NCBI GenBank assembly: GCA_963575745.1
Contig: CAUYUJ010014258.1
Coordinates: forward strand, 106,001 to 170,000
Reading direction: 5' to 3'
DNA length: 64,000 bases
Source of the DNA: Prorocentrum cordatum
Lineage: Eukaryota; Sar; Dinophyceae; Prorocentrales; Prorocentraceae
The notes below the pieces were generated by a model. It was not told the DNA's origin, searched no databases, and saw only the letters and a list, made by a program, of their open reading frames with translations. The position numbers and the translations under genes were made by a program. Below are positions 51,723-63,041 of this stretch, in pieces; position 1 is the stretch's first letter; each line of letters begins with the position of its first letter.

Positions 51723-51890
51723 GTTGGTTTCGCCCCTCCGTGCGTTGACACGTGACGAGTAGAACAATGTGTTTACGCCCCCTGCGTTGCCACGTGCTGA
51801 GTCGAGTAGAACGGTATTCGTTCTTCGCCCCCTGTGACGGATAGACAACGACGGCTTCGTTTCGCCTCCCTGCGTCGCCACCTGACGAGA
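51723..51890. repeat. ~57 bp tandem triplet
   Basis: Three diverged units around CGCCCCTCCGTGCGTTGACA, CGCCCCCTGCGTTGCCACGT and CGCCTCCCTGCGTCGCCACC, each with GACGAG..TAGA-type words between. Confidence 0.65.
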
Positions 51891-51970
51891 GTCAGCAGGC
51901 GGGCGGGCGCGCGGGCGCGCGGGCGGGCAGGTAGGCGGTTGGGCGGGCGAGTGGGCGAGCGGGCGTGCTT
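51891..51970. repeat. GGGC tetranucleotide array
   Basis: GCGGGCGGGCGCGCGGGC-type units. Confidence 0.85.
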
Positions 51971-53140
51971 GCGCCTGCTGCGCACTAACGGGTTGGTAGT
52001 TGCAGCTGCTCTCATGGCGTAGCTTTACTGAGTAATCGTGTGTATGGTTTCTATTTGGCGTCGTTGTCGTCATCATCGAGTTGCCGCTTTGATTTTTGAT
52101 TGTCGTGTTAACGTTTCCTTCGCGAATTTACCAGATGCTTGCGAGTCCCGCTGCCGATATCAATGCCCCCCGCCCTAAAACTGAAAACTCGGGGTGACCG
52201 AGACTCTCTCGCCATGGGTCGTTCTTGTTCGAAATTCGAGCAGGCGTTTTGTATTCAGGTGTTTCATTTGGGCTCACGGGGCACGCTCGGGGCGAACCAC
52301 TTCCTTGACTTATCCATAGCTCCGTTGTGTATCGAGATATGGGAACTTCAAGGGGGAGGGGTGTCGGAGAAACGATTGTGTTCACAGGGCCGGTTGTCCC
52401 TGATGGGCGGGAGGTTTACGGCGGCAGCGACGGGATCAGGCGTTCATCCAGTCTCATCAGCATCTCGATCCGTTGGGAGGTTTCCTCAAGGCACGTACAG
52501 CAATATCCTCGTTCGTCCATGAAGAATTTCCTCGTTCGCCCGAGCAATTCCCTGTTCGCCCTGCCAACTTTTTTCGTCGGGGACATGATTTTCTTCGTTC
52601 GCCTGCAGTTTTTTTTTCCTTCGACGGAAGCATCTCCATCTTCTAGCCTGCCGACCGATGTTTGCAAACATGATGCAACGTGCGGCGGGGGCGAGATTTG
52701 GTGATGCCTTTGCACTTGCGCTCTCTCGATCCACGCTGCCCGTTTTCGCATCTCCATGTATTCATTTAGCTCTGTGTCTTTCTTTTTCTCTCTCAGCTTC
52801 TCTCTCCTACTGTCTGCTTGGGTCAGGGAAGGTCATACGTCCGCGCTGCATGAAAGTTCCAGATGAGACAGGAGACGATCCTGTGGATTTGCCGAAGGCA
52901 GGCGCTTCCTTGCAGTCGGGGGCCAACAGTTGGTGGGACAGCATGGCAACTACGCGAGTCGCTGTATCATTCATCCGCATGGAGAACAAATCGTGCTGAT
53001 TTGTCCGGCTTCACCGTTCACAGCCAGATGATACTTGAAATTTGAGCCCGAGCAGGCGGGATATATTCCTGTTCGAACATTACCATATCGGACCCCCCCT
53101 GGACCCCCTCCCGTACGTACAAAATTCCACCTCAGCGCTG
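51971..53140. other. Unassigned, mostly unique sequence, ~1.2 kb
   Basis: Frames at 52139-52522 plus (127 codons) and 52416-52757 minus (113 codons) are the longest and overlap each other, so neither is called. A CCTCGTTCGYCC word repeats near 52508, 52528 and (as CCCTGTTCGCCC) 52550. A CTTTCTTTTTCTCTCTC tract at 52778-52800 could serve as a splice acceptor tract. Confidence 0.35.
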
Positions 53141-53149
53141 GGAGCGGCT

Positions 53150-53377
53150 TATGAAGGCCCAAGTTGGCCCAAGACGGCCGCAAGACGGCCCCAGAAAACC
53201 CGAGGAGGCCTCACGAGGTCCCGAAGAGTTTCCCTGAGACGGCCGAAGTCGGCCCAAGATGGCCCACGACGGGCCCAAGATGACCAGTAGACTACCCAAC
53301 GGCTTCCCAAGACGACCCAAGAAGGCCCCGACAAAGCTCCCACGATGCCCCCCAGAAGGCATATATATATATATATA

Positions 53378-53426
<49 letters not shown>

Positions 53427-53790
53427 GGCCACATGTCATCATGCTCCGCTTCTCGGCCTTCAGAGCGCCCGAAACGTCGAAAAACCCACCAGATCGCTCC
53501 AACATGACCCGATGCGCGTCCAAGACTGCCCCAAGTAGGGCCCAGCATTGCTCAAGGGGAGCCGAAGACAGCCCCAAGACGCTCCAAGAGGGCCCCCGGA
53601 GGGGCCCCAGACGCCCCAAGAAGGCCCCACGACAGCCCAACGATGCCGCCAAGCCGCCCCTGGAGGGGCTCCAGTGCCCAAGAGGCCCCCAAGATTGCAT
53701 AGAGGGGCCAGGCGGCCCCAGATGGCGCCAAGACGGCCCGAGAGGCCCCGACGAGGGCTTCGAAACGGTCACAAGAAGCCCTTAAGAGAG
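53150..53790. repeat. Degenerate CCCAAGA-type array split by a TA/GT tract
   Basis: Units such as GGCCCAAGACGGCC on both sides of an alternating TA-GT-TA tract at 53357-53424. The tract seems to have grown within the array. Confidence 0.75.
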
Positions 53791-53837
53791 GCCCACTCGC
53801 GAACTTGCACTAGTACGATTCTACATATAATATTCAG

Positions 53838-53984
53838 GAGGGAAACAACACACAGACACAATTAATCTTCGACTCCCAGGAAAATATGGGAAACATGGGA
53901 AGTGGGGGGGAAGATAGAAACCCAGAACATATGGAAAAATATGGGGATTCCTGTTATTTGTGTGTATTTATTTGTGTGTGTGTG
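53838..53984 (+). mobile_element. Intron-like repeat, copy 5
   Basis: About 147 bp following ATATTCAG, starting GAGGGAAACAACACACAG, with AATTAATCTTCGACTCCCAG and GTGGGGGGGAAGATAGAAAC. It ends in TTTGTGTGTGTGTGGGCCCC without an immediate AG. The next CCCAG is near 54030. Like copy 1 it carries GGGCCCC after the tail. Confidence 0.75.
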
Positions 53985-54585
53985 GGCCCCTACACATTCC
54001 CCCCCCCCCGGGGCCCCCCCCGCATGAATATTCCTCCCCAGGCGCTCCAATCGCCAGAATCTTGCATTTTGAGCTCTGGGTGCCCCTCGCAGCCTTCTTC
54101 GACCGCCCTTGGCGGGACTCGGATCGCTTCCCGAGCTGGCCCAGGACCGCCCGAGCGCGCCAAAGGATCCCTTCAAGATGTCTTCAGGGCGGCCCCAGAA
54201 GGCCCCCAAGAGGCAGCACGGCAGACCCAGGATACTTTATTCGTGAATTTAATTGGTTTTGGGGTTTTAACAAATGGTCGCAGCCACGCAGAGGGCGTGA
54301 GTAGCGACGCCCCAAATGCTCGGTCTCCAGTACTTCTACGTGGCGGCGCCCCCGCAGGCACGCAGAGGGCACGCGTGGCGACGGGGGCTTCGCCACGCAG
54401 AGCTTCTAAAGACCAAACATTTTGAAAACCAATTGTTTCCACTATTGAAGTATCACCACGAGAGCCCCAAACGCTTCAGCCTTCAGTTTTTGCGACATCT
54501 CCCATGCAGTTCAATCTTCCCGCTCTCTGGAGCTTCCGACCGCCCCTCGGCCAAGAGCCTTCCGAACCTGGGACCCCCCTGAGCC
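53985..54585. other. Unassigned sequence
   Basis: A C11 run near 54000. CCCAAGA-like words near 54190. GCCACGCAGAG and GGCACGCAGAG words repeat near 54292-54400. No supported gene. Confidence 0.4.
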
Positions 54586-55425
54586 CTGTCAGCCCCGCAC
54601 CCTTACGAACCCCATGAGCCCCACTGTCCACCACTGTCCCGTGCACACTAGCGAGCCCCAGGACCCCTTCGAGCTCCGTGAGCCCCTGATGGGCCACATG
54701 AGCCCAACCCCGAGAGCCTTCCGACCTCCGCCACCCCCATGAATACCTCCCCCCGACACCCCGCAAACCGCAACCTTCTGGTGAGCCCTGTGAGATCCAT
54801 AACCCCCAAGGCCTTATGAGCTCTATACTCCACTCGGCCTCCATAATCCTTGCAAGCCCCACGAGCCCGATCGGCCCCACGAGCCCCACGACGCCCACGA
54901 GCCTGATAAGCTTCAGAAGCCCTACGAGCCCTATGGACCCTACGAGCCCCAGGAACCGCATCTACGAGCCTTATGACCCTGTGGAGCCTGCCGAGCTCCA
55001 TGAACCTTACAAGCCCTATGAGCCCGACGAGCCCTACGAGCCCCACGGGCGACATTGCCCCCATGAGCCTTATGAGCCCTACGAACCCCATGAGCCCTCC
55101 GAGCTTCACGAGCCCTGCGAGCCCTATTAGCCCTGCGACATCCCCGAACCCTATGGGCGCTACGATTCCAACGAGCCCCATGAGCCCATGAGCCACATGA
55201 GCCCTACGAACCTGATGGCTAGCCCCGTCAGCCCTGTCAGGCCCACGAGCTCCTACGAACCCGATGCCCCACCACGATCCCTGCGACCCGTTACGAGCCC
55301 TACAGGACCTGCGACCTTTTTGAGCCGCATAAGCCCCGCGACCCCCTTGACGCCTGCGAGCCCCACGACCACCAACGAGCCCCGTGCCCCCCGACTGCCC
55401 AGCGTCCTACGACCCCATGGGCTTT
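54586..55425. repeat. 9 bp TACGAGCCC array, ~840 bp
   Basis: Degenerate 9-base units (TACGAGCCC, CATGAGCCC, CACGAGCCC), purest at 54840-55200. The period is a multiple of three, giving Pro/Ser/Thr or Glu/Tyr-rich frames on plus and Gly/Leu/Val-rich frames on minus, which I reject as genes. Confidence 0.9.
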
Positions 55426-55429
55426 ACGA

Positions 55430-56165
55430 CCACATAGATTACACTGCATAGATTGCATGACGTAGGCTGCATTTCGTACATGAAAAACAAAAAACAACAT
55501 ATAGGTTCTACCACCCTCCCCCCCGGATTTATCGACTCCCCAGGAACCGATGCAAAACACATATGTTTCTGACCCAATGTCCATCCTACCTGTGCCAGGC
55601 ACGGTATGGGCACCCCCCGCCATCCTCTGCAAATAATACTATGCGCGCGCACTCGTCTTGCAACAAAAACGGGACGAAGTGCACACGCGCGCGTCGTCGC
55701 GCGCGCATGCCGAAGTCTTTCAAAAACCTCCGGTTTCGGAAGGATTTCAAGATCGAGTGTCCAACAGACATACAAAAACACAGTGTTTCGCAACACGGAG
55801 TTTCATCAAAAGCGTGCGCGCGCGCTCTTGCGTCGTCGTCGTCGTCGTCGCCGTCCTCCCTCCTCCCTCGTCGTCGTCGCCGTCGCCGTCGTCGTCCTCT
55901 GTCTTTCCTCGTCGTCGTTGTCGTCGTCTTTTTTGGCCTCGTTGTCGTTTCCGTCCTCGTTGTCGCCGTGGTCGTCGTAGTCGTCGTCGTCGTCGGCGTC
56001 GTCGTCGTCGTTGTCGCTGTCGTTGTCGGCGTCGGTGTCGTTGCCAAGTGGATTTGCTACTCACCGTCACGGTCTTAAGAGGTCTTGCGACCAAGTTGCG
56101 GGTGGGAGGGTGGGATGTTTGCACGAGCAGTGGAGAGGACAGTTTCAAGACAGTCAAAGTGAATG
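55430..56165 (+). repeat. Modular higher-order repeat, locus 2, unit 1
   Basis: Order: module 5 (55430-55480), module 1 (55508-55610, GGATTTATCGACTCCCCAGG), module 2 (55670-55830), a GTC array in the place of module 3 (55830-56045), and the right end of module 4 (56085-56160). Confidence 0.85.
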
Positions 56166-56902
56166 GTACCACATAGATTGCATCGCTTCGCCGAATATAT
56201 TGTTTTGCGTAGGTTGCATCGCGTAGATTCTCTTTTCTAAAAACAGAATAGGATCTACCCCCCTCCCGGCGTTATCGCCCCCCTTTCGGATATGTAAATC
56301 AGATATGATTCTGACCACATGTCCATCCTAAGTATGAAGTCACAATGTCCCAGGCCAACCGGTATCGGCCCCCCTGAGGTTCCCTTGTAAAAAACACTAT
56401 GCGGTGACATTTTCTGTTCTAACATCGCACTTTTTCACGAATCCCTTGCAAAACATGGGACCAAGTGCACACGCGCGCGTCGTCGCGCGCGCATGCCGAA
56501 ATCCTTCAAAAACCTTCGGTGCCGGAAGGATTTCGCAATCGAGTTTCCAAAACACATACGAAAACACAGGGTTTCGCAACACCGATTTGCTAAAAAAGCT
56601 TCCGCGCGAGCTCTTGCGAAATCTTAAGAAAACCGTAGGTTCTTCAAGATTGCTATTAAACGGGCTTCGCGCGCGCATGTCGAAATCTGTCGAAGGCCCT
56701 TGCGCGTGTGCCGTCGCGAGAATCCTCTGCAAAACATGAAACGAAGTGCAGACGCGGGCGTCGTCGCGCGTGTATGCCGAAAACCTTCAAAACCCATCGG
56801 TTTCGGAGGGATTTCAAAATCGTGTGTCCAAAAAACCCACAAGAACACAAGGTTTTGCAACACGGATTTTCAACAGAAGCGTGCGCGCGCGCGCGTGCTC
56901 TT

Positions 56903-56949
<47 letters not shown>

Positions 56950-57367
56950 CTCTCTCCTCCCGCGTCGTCGTCGTCGCCTACGTCGTCCTCTGTCTTTCCT
57001 CGTGTTCGTCGTCGTCGTCCTCTTTGGCGTCGTGGTCGTTTCCGTCGTCGTTGTCGCCGTGGTCGTCCTTCCTCCTCCTCCCTCGTCGTCGTCGTCGTCC
57101 GTCGTCGGCGTCTCGTCGTCGTCCCTCCTATTTCGTCGTCGTCGTCGTCGTCGTCGTTTGTCGTCGTCGTCGACTTCCCTCCTCCCTCGTCGTTTGTCGT
57201 CGGCGTCGCCGTCCTTCCTCCTTCTTCGTCGTTCGCGTCGTCGCCGTCCTCCCTCCTCCCTCGTCGTTGTCGTCGTTGTCGCCGTCGTCGTCCTCCCTCC
57301 TCCCTCGTCGTCGTCTTCGTTGGCGACGTCGTCGTCGTCTTCGTCGTCGTCGTCGGCGTCGGTGTCG

Positions 57368-57407
<40 letters not shown>

Positions 57408-57556
57408 CGTCGGCGGCGTCGTCGTCGTCTTCGGCGTCGTTGACGTCGTCGTCGTCGTCGTTGTCGTCGTCGTCGGTGTCGTCGTTGTCGTCGTCGTCAG
57501 CGTCGTCATCGTTGTCGTCGTTGTCATCGTCGTCGTCGTCGTCGTCGTCGGCGTCG

Positions 57557-57595
<39 letters not shown>

Positions 57596-57850
57596 GTGTC
57601 GTCGTCGTTGTCGTCGTTGTCGTCGTTGTCGGCGTCGTCGAAGTCGTTGGAGACGGCGTCGGTGTCATCGTAGTCGTTGTCGGCGGCGTCGTCGTCGTCG
57701 TCGCTGTCGTCGTCGGCGTCGCTGTCGTTGCCAAGTGCCATTTGGTACCCACCGTCACGGTCTTCAGAGATTTTGCAAACCAAGTTGCGGGTGGGTGGGT
57801 GGGATGTTTGCGCGAGCAGTGGAGTGGACAAGTCATTGCGAACAGAAATT
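56165..57850 (+). repeat. Modular higher-order repeat, locus 2, unit 2
   Basis: Order: module 5 (56165-56235), module 1 (56250-56360, diverged), module 2 twice (56457-56740 and 56740-56900), a much enlarged GTC array (56905-57735), and the right end of module 4 (57770-57850). Confidence 0.85.
56905..57735. repeat. GTC microsatellite, ~830 bp
   Basis: GTC array with CTCCCTCCTCC, GTT, GGC and GTCATC variants. Poly-Asp/Thr/Arg (minus) and Ser/Val/Arg (plus) frames are artefacts. Confidence 0.95.
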
Positions 57851-58965
57851 AAGTACACCACATAGACTACACCGCATATATTGCATGACGTAGGCTGCTT
57901 TTCGTAGATTCCCCTTTCTTAAAAAAAACAGATCACCCTCCCCCCCGGATTTATCGACTCCCCAGGAACCGATGCAAAACACATATGTTTCTGACCCAAT
58001 GTCCATCCTACCTGTGCCAGGCCGGTATGGGTACCCCTCGCCATCCATGGCAAAAGATACTATGCGCGCGCACTCGTCTTACAAGAGAACGGGACGAAGT
58101 GCACACGCGCGCGTCATCGCGCGCGCATGCCAAAATCCTTCAAAAACCTTCGGTTTCGGAGGGATTTCAAAATCGAGTGTCCAAAGCACATAAAACATAC
58201 GGCTTCGCAACACGGAGTTTCAACAAAAGCGTGCGCGCGCTCTTGCGAATGCTGAAGAAAACCATAAGTTTTCAACACTTTCACATAATGCTACCAAACG
58301 GGCTTCGCGCGCGCGCATGTCGAAATCGTTCGAACCCTTGCGCGCGTGGTGGGGTGGCACGATCCTTTTCAAATAGTACCATGCGAACCCCACTCGCGCG
58401 ATTGCCGCGCGCGCATTTCGAATTCCGTCCAAAACCTCCATCACCGACGCGAAGACGCCGTCATCGTCGTCGGCGTGATTAGCATCGGCGCCGTCACTGG
58501 CTGCCCCGTCGTCGCTGTCAGCATCGTCACCAGCATCGCTACTGTCATCATCGTGTCTACCGTTGTCGACGTTGCCATGATACCGCGCCCGCCCAAGTCG
58601 CCGACTCGCACTGCAGTGTGCGCTGGGATGCGCCGAGCGGTCAGCGCCACCGCGTTCGCGTCGGTCGCGCCAAACTAGCTGGCCGCTGCTCGCGCGAGCA
58701 TGCGCGGGCTAGCGCGGCCGCAGAGATGCACCAGCCAGTACCCAGCACTCATCGCAATCGGTGGCGCATGGGTTTTGCAAACCAAGTTGCGGGTGGGTGG
58801 GTGGGATGATTGCGCGAACAGTGGGGTTGACAACTTCAGGTTCGGCAAGTGAATCGCATCACATAGGTTGCACCGTGTACATTGCACCGCATAGGTTGCA
58901 TTACGTGGTTTGCACCACATACATAAACCACGTTGTTTGCACCGCATATACTGCAATAACTGACG
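57850..58965 (+). repeat. Modular higher-order repeat, locus 2, unit 3
   Basis: Order: module 5 (57850-57905), module 1 (57932-58040), module 2 (58090-58370), intact module 3 (58438-58620), intact module 4 (58625-58840), and module 5 again (58850-58965). It is the closest match to the plus arm at 43.1-44.3 kb. Confidence 0.85.
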
Positions 58966-59608
58966 GTTTGGGGTCCACGTTCGCTCATGTATATGTTTGT
59001 GTACATGTAGATGTACTATTGTATGTAAAACAGGCATGTCTATGTTTACTTATAGTTCTACATTTATGTAACTGTACATCCCTGTTTCTTGTTCTACACA
59101 TATTTGTAGATGCATACGCATACGTACATGTAGTTGCATCATTATATGAATATGTATAGTTACATGTCTACGTTCATGTATCTGTACATGTGTACGTACT
59201 TGCATATGCATCTGTATCTGCATACGTATACGTACATGTATACATATACGTATACGTATATGCATGCGTATGTCTACGCATGTGTATATGTAATTCTACA
59301 TGTGCTTATCTATATGTATATGTATATGTATACATCGTTATGTATATGTACATGTATATGTATATGTATATGTATTTGTATATGTACATATATATATGTT
59401 TGTATATGTACATGTTTATGTATATGCATATGTATATGTTTATGCATATGTATATGTGTACGTACATATATATATATATATATGTGTTTGTATATGTATG
59501 TGTACATGTATGTATGTAAGTTTATGTATTCGCTTATGCATATGTATATGTATATGTATATGTATATGCCTATGTATATGTATATGTGTATGTATATGGA
59601 TATGTGTG

Positions 59609-59640
<32 letters not shown>

Positions 59641-59680
59641 CATATGCATATGCATCTGTATATATCCGTAAGGGCTTCGC
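58966..59680. repeat. TATATG-type array, ~700 bp
   Basis: Degenerate TATGTA/TATACG sequence at left becoming regular TATATG hexamers at right, with a TA run at 59467-59482. Confidence 0.92.
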
Positions 59681-59733
59681 CCCCTGCCGCCGGCCCCCTC
59701 TCTCGGAGAATGGGCAATGGAAGAGCAGGTTTT

Positions 59734-60131
59734 GGACCCTGACCCCGCGGATCTGCGTGAGGGGTGGCACCGAATTTCAGAAATGTGGCAAATCCCCTTT
59801 GTTTTTGGACCCTGACCCCGCGGATCTGCGTGAGGGGTGGCACCGAATTTCAGAAATGTGGCAAATCCCGTGTGTTTTTGGACCCTAACCCCGCGGATCT
59901 GCGTGAGGGGTGGCACCGAATTTCAGAAATGTGGCAAATCCCCTTTGTTTTTGGACCCTGACCCAGCGGATCTGCGTGAGGGGTGGCACCGAATTTCAGA
60001 AATGTGGCAAATCCCCTGTGTTTTTGGACCCTGACCCCGCGGATCTGCGTGAGGGGTGGCACCGAATTTCAGAAATGTGGCAAATCCCATGTGTTTTTGG
60101 ACCCTGACCCCGCGGATCTGCGTGAGGGGTG
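59734..60131. repeat. 73 bp tandem repeat, 5.4 units
   Basis: GGACCCTGACCCCGCGGATC starts units at 59734, 59807, 59880, 59953, 60026 and 60099 (partial). Units are nearly identical, differing at a few sites such as CTTTG, GTGTG or ATGTG before TTTTT. The period is not a multiple of three, so frames rotate. High identity implies recent expansion. Confidence 0.97.
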
Positions 60132-60335
60132 TCGATTTTGAGCCCCCCCAGCAATTCAGACAACGCGCCCAGGTGGTGCTAAAAATCTGGTTTGGGCCTC
60201 CCCTCCCCTCGCGCGGTCAATCAACTAGTTACAGTAACCAGCAAGAAGCAGAACTGTAACACTGGAAACTACAAACTACAACTGGTACAGGAAACTGCGA
60301 ATCACGGGCCTACAGCCTGGTGGCCCCACAAGGGG
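60132..60335. other. Unassigned unique sequence
   Basis: No feature called. GGTACAGGAAACTG and ACTGTAACACTGGAAACTAC words repeat weakly near 60250-60300. Confidence 0.4.
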
Positions 60336-60339
60336 GCCG

Positions 60340-60340
60340 G

Positions 60341-60386
<46 letters not shown>

Positions 60387-60560
60387 CGTATATGTGTATG
60401 TATATGTATATGTATATGTATATGATTGTGCACCTGTTGTATGTACACACGTATTTCTAGGTGTACGTGTACATGTACATGCATATGTATTCGACTATGT
60501 ATACTCATATGCTTATGTAACTGTTTACGGATACGTATATGTACATGTATATGTAATTTG
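60340..60560. repeat. TA run and TATATG-type array
   Basis: A pure TA run (60344-60380) followed by degenerate TATATG/TACATG units. Confidence 0.9.
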
Positions 60561-61134
60561 TATATTGGTAATGTGTTCATCCGTATACGGTGATGCGTAC
60601 ACAAACACACATTCATGACTATGTGTTTACTGACGCATGTGTATGTATAGGCACACATATAAGTATCATCCATATTTTCATAGACTGCTGATAGGCGGGC
60701 TGGTAGGAACAGGTGTCATTCAGTGTGAGGGAATGTCCGGAGACTTTCGTGCGTACTCCATCCTCCATGGTCAGGCGAGGCCGAGATCGCGCGCGCCGAC
60801 GCCAGGCTTCCCCCCGCTTGACCCCGACGCCAGGCCCTCCGCGCCAGGCCCTCCACGCCAGGCCATCCACGCCAGACCCCTCTACGCGGGGCCCTGCGTG
60901 CCCCGACGCCAGGCCCCTCCACACTTGATCCCAATGCCGGCTCCGGGCGCAGCGCTCCAGGTGCCAGCTTGCATGCTGCGCCCCACTCCATGCCGTCTCC
61001 GCCGCGGGCGGAGGTGTTGGGCCTGGGGGACCACGGCGCCAAGGCCAAGGGCAAGGCCCCGAGGGCGACGCCCTCCGAGCAAGAAGGGGCGGGGAGGTGT
61101 GCGGGAAGGGGGGGGCAACGTTAGGGTTTGGATT
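60561..61134. other. Unassigned; short GCCAGGCCC repeats
   Basis: GACGCCAGGC, GCGCCAGGC, ACGCCAGGCC and ACGCCAGACC words recur every 9-20 bases at 60798-60920. GC-rich after that. No gene supported. Confidence 0.45.
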
Positions 61135-61450
61135 CGTGGTTTGAGGCTGTCGGGCGGTTTCGTCATATCTCGTTGGTTTTCCAGCCTTGGGATGCCTTCC
61201 GGGAGGTGCGCCTCGGCGAGGGCGTTTCGGGGGTGCCCGGATCGTCCAGAACGGCAGACGGACCGCTGGATTTAGCACCGAAAGATCGGGGCATCAAAAG
61301 AAGGGAGATAGGGTCATGGGGGGAAGATAGGAGAGAGGCCGCCCCGCCTAAGAGTGTGCGGATCCGTTATCGGGGGCCTTTCGCATCGCCGGCCTAGCGG
61401 CTACGTGTCGCCGATTCCAGGCTGATGTTCCCCCCTATGAGCCAGTCCCA
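61135..61450 (+). repeat. Dispersed ~310 bp repeat, copy 2
   Basis: Same order and orientation as 6432-6740: TTTCGTC..TTGGTTTTCCAGCC, GGGATGCCTTCC, CGGCGAGGGCGTTTCGGGGG, TGCGGATCCGTTATCGGGGG, GTTCCCCCCTATGAGCC. Confidence 0.7.
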
Positions 61451-61794
61451 CCATATGCCGTTGCCCTGCAGAGAGCGGGGGTTGCTCTCTGAGTTTTTCT
61501 CTGCTTGGCCCCGCTGCTCAGCTGCTCCTCCCCAGTCTCCCCTGAGCTTCTCCGAGGCGTCCGAGGTCCCGACGGCGTGGGGAGCTGCGGCCTTTGCCTC
61601 TCAAGGGGCGGGTTGGGGGGGCCCTGGACAGTCCTTGGGGCTTGGGGGGGGCGCGTTCCGAGAGGCGCGCTGGTCGACCCCATAGCCGTGCAGTGGTGGT
61701 ACTCGAGCTGGAGCCAACCTAACACCGAAGGTCAGCGCATCGGGAGGTGCTGTCAGAGGCCACCAGCGTTTCGCCCACGAAAGATCTTCCGGTT
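61451..61794. other. Unassigned unique sequence
   Basis: Open plus frame without recognisable features. Confidence 0.35.
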
Positions 61795-62238
61795 CTACAG
61801 CATTGGTCTTAAACAGGTAATTTTGGCAAAGTCGATTGAGAGGGGCTTACGTTTTGGTGCCCCGCCCCCCAATCTCCAATCTCGCCTGCTCTCTCGGGAC
61901 GTTGGACCGCGCTTTAGGCAGTGCTCTCGTTTTTCTCCCTGGCCCGGGCGCGGGCCCGTCACAAGACTTTGGTTACGGTTTGGGTCACAACAGATATGCC
62001 ATTTCATTTTGGAGTGTTCGAATGCGGAGGCTCTGTCAGCGGCGAGTTCGCTCCCGAGCATAGCGGTGTAATGCCTCGCTTGAGATGCTGGGCCGAACCT
62101 GATGAAGCTGGAGCTGAGATAAGTCGTGCCAGAGTTGCTGTCCTCGATACGATTGCGCACCACGAAACACATCGACATTGTATAGATTGACGTCCCTGGC
62201 CCGAAGCCGATTGTCAGCGTTTTCCGCGAACGAAGCAA
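61795..62238 (-). CDS. Possible minus-strand ORF, unknown
   Basis: 147 codons, mixed composition without repeats (FGPGTSIYTMSMCFVVRNRI, FEHSKMKWHICCDPNRNQS). Plus-strand frames overlap it. No signal peptide or domain is evident. I cannot support a function. Confidence 0.25.
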   Translation of the reverse strand: MLRSRKTLTIGFGPGTSIYTMSMCFVVRNRIEDSNSGTTYLSSSFIRFGPASQARHYTAMLGSELAADRASAFEHSKMKWHICCDPNRNQSLVTGPRPGQGEKREHCLKRGPTSRESRRDWRLGGGAPKRKPLSIDFAKITCLRPML

Positions 62239-62344
62239 TCGGTCTTCGCAGTGATCTTTCAGCGACTTGCCAACAAGGGCCCGCCAGTGGTACGTGCGTT
62301 TCTTTCAAGCTCTCCTCTGCCTAATCCTCCAGCTTCTTCTTCTC

Positions 62345-62378
62345 CTATGCTTTCTCCTCCTCCTCCTCCTCCTCGGTC
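62345..62378. repeat. TCC microsatellite
   Basis: Short TCC run after TTCTTCTTCTCC. Confidence 0.85.
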
Positions 62379-62583
62379 CTCTCCGCGCTTGTCCGAATAG
62401 GTGATTTGGAGAAACGTGCCGTTTCCACGAGTGCGCATTTGAAGTCGCGAGGCGAGTTGCGAGCTAATATGGAGTGGCTATCCCGAGGACCTGCGCTGGC
62501 TTCATCAATGTGGAGACCCCAAGTGAGCGACGTAGGCGGCATTTGCATGCAGCAGAAGAACTAAGTGCAAAACGGCTACCCGA

Positions 62584-62868
62584 TTGCAGGTTTCAGTGTC
62601 GCAGATGGGGTTCTTCTTGTGCATGTATCACGCACTTACACGTGCGTCGCGGTTTCAGAACATCTTATCGACGGCCCGCTTTGCCCTCGCGATCGTGATC
62701 AACGTCATCGTCATCGGTGCCATAGACTTCGGTATCTTTCTGTTTGCCTTTGCCGCGCTCGTGGTTCCCTCCTCCGGCGTCGAATCTTACTGCCATTCGG
62801 CCAGGCCGCCTGGAGAGCGCGTGGTGGAGAGCGACGCAGAGGGAGTGCGATCCTCCCCCGGCCCCTGA
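62584..62868 (+). CDS. Possible small membrane protein segment
   Basis: A 94-codon plus frame whose middle is strongly hydrophobic (FALAIVINVIVIGAIDFGIF then LFAFAALVV), long enough for one or two membrane spans, followed by an acidic tail. The frame ends at TGA. An overlapping frame (62565-63056) is also open, and the DNA in the hydrophobic part is rich in GTCATCG words, so low-complexity sequence may explain it. No family recognised. Confidence 0.25.
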   Translation: MQVSVSQMGFFLCMYHALTRASRFQNILSTARFALAIVINVIVIGAIDFGIFLFAFAALVVPSSGVESYCHSARPPGERVVESDAEGVRSSPGP

Positions 62869-63041
62869 CGTTGAATCACAGTGCCACCTTGTGGAGGCCG
62901 CGCGCATGGTCATCGAACCATGTAGTAAGACATCGACCTGCGAGCAGCTACCCCACGGAAGTTTCTTGTTCCCCTGCGGCCCTAGGGACCCGCAGGAGCT
63001 CTTTGGGGCACCCTGGCAGCCTCAAAGATCGCCGAAGAGTA

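Noticed and set aside
54476-55196. Glycine/leucine/valine-rich minus frames that look membrane-like
   Set aside because: They follow the 9 bp GAGCCC period, which is a multiple of three.
56656-57861. 401-codon minus frame
   Set aside because: Continuous with the GTC array; poly-Asp/Thr/Arg only.
59734-60131. CRISPR-like array
   Set aside because: Units are uniform 73 bp tandem repeats without unique spacers, in a eukaryotic setting.
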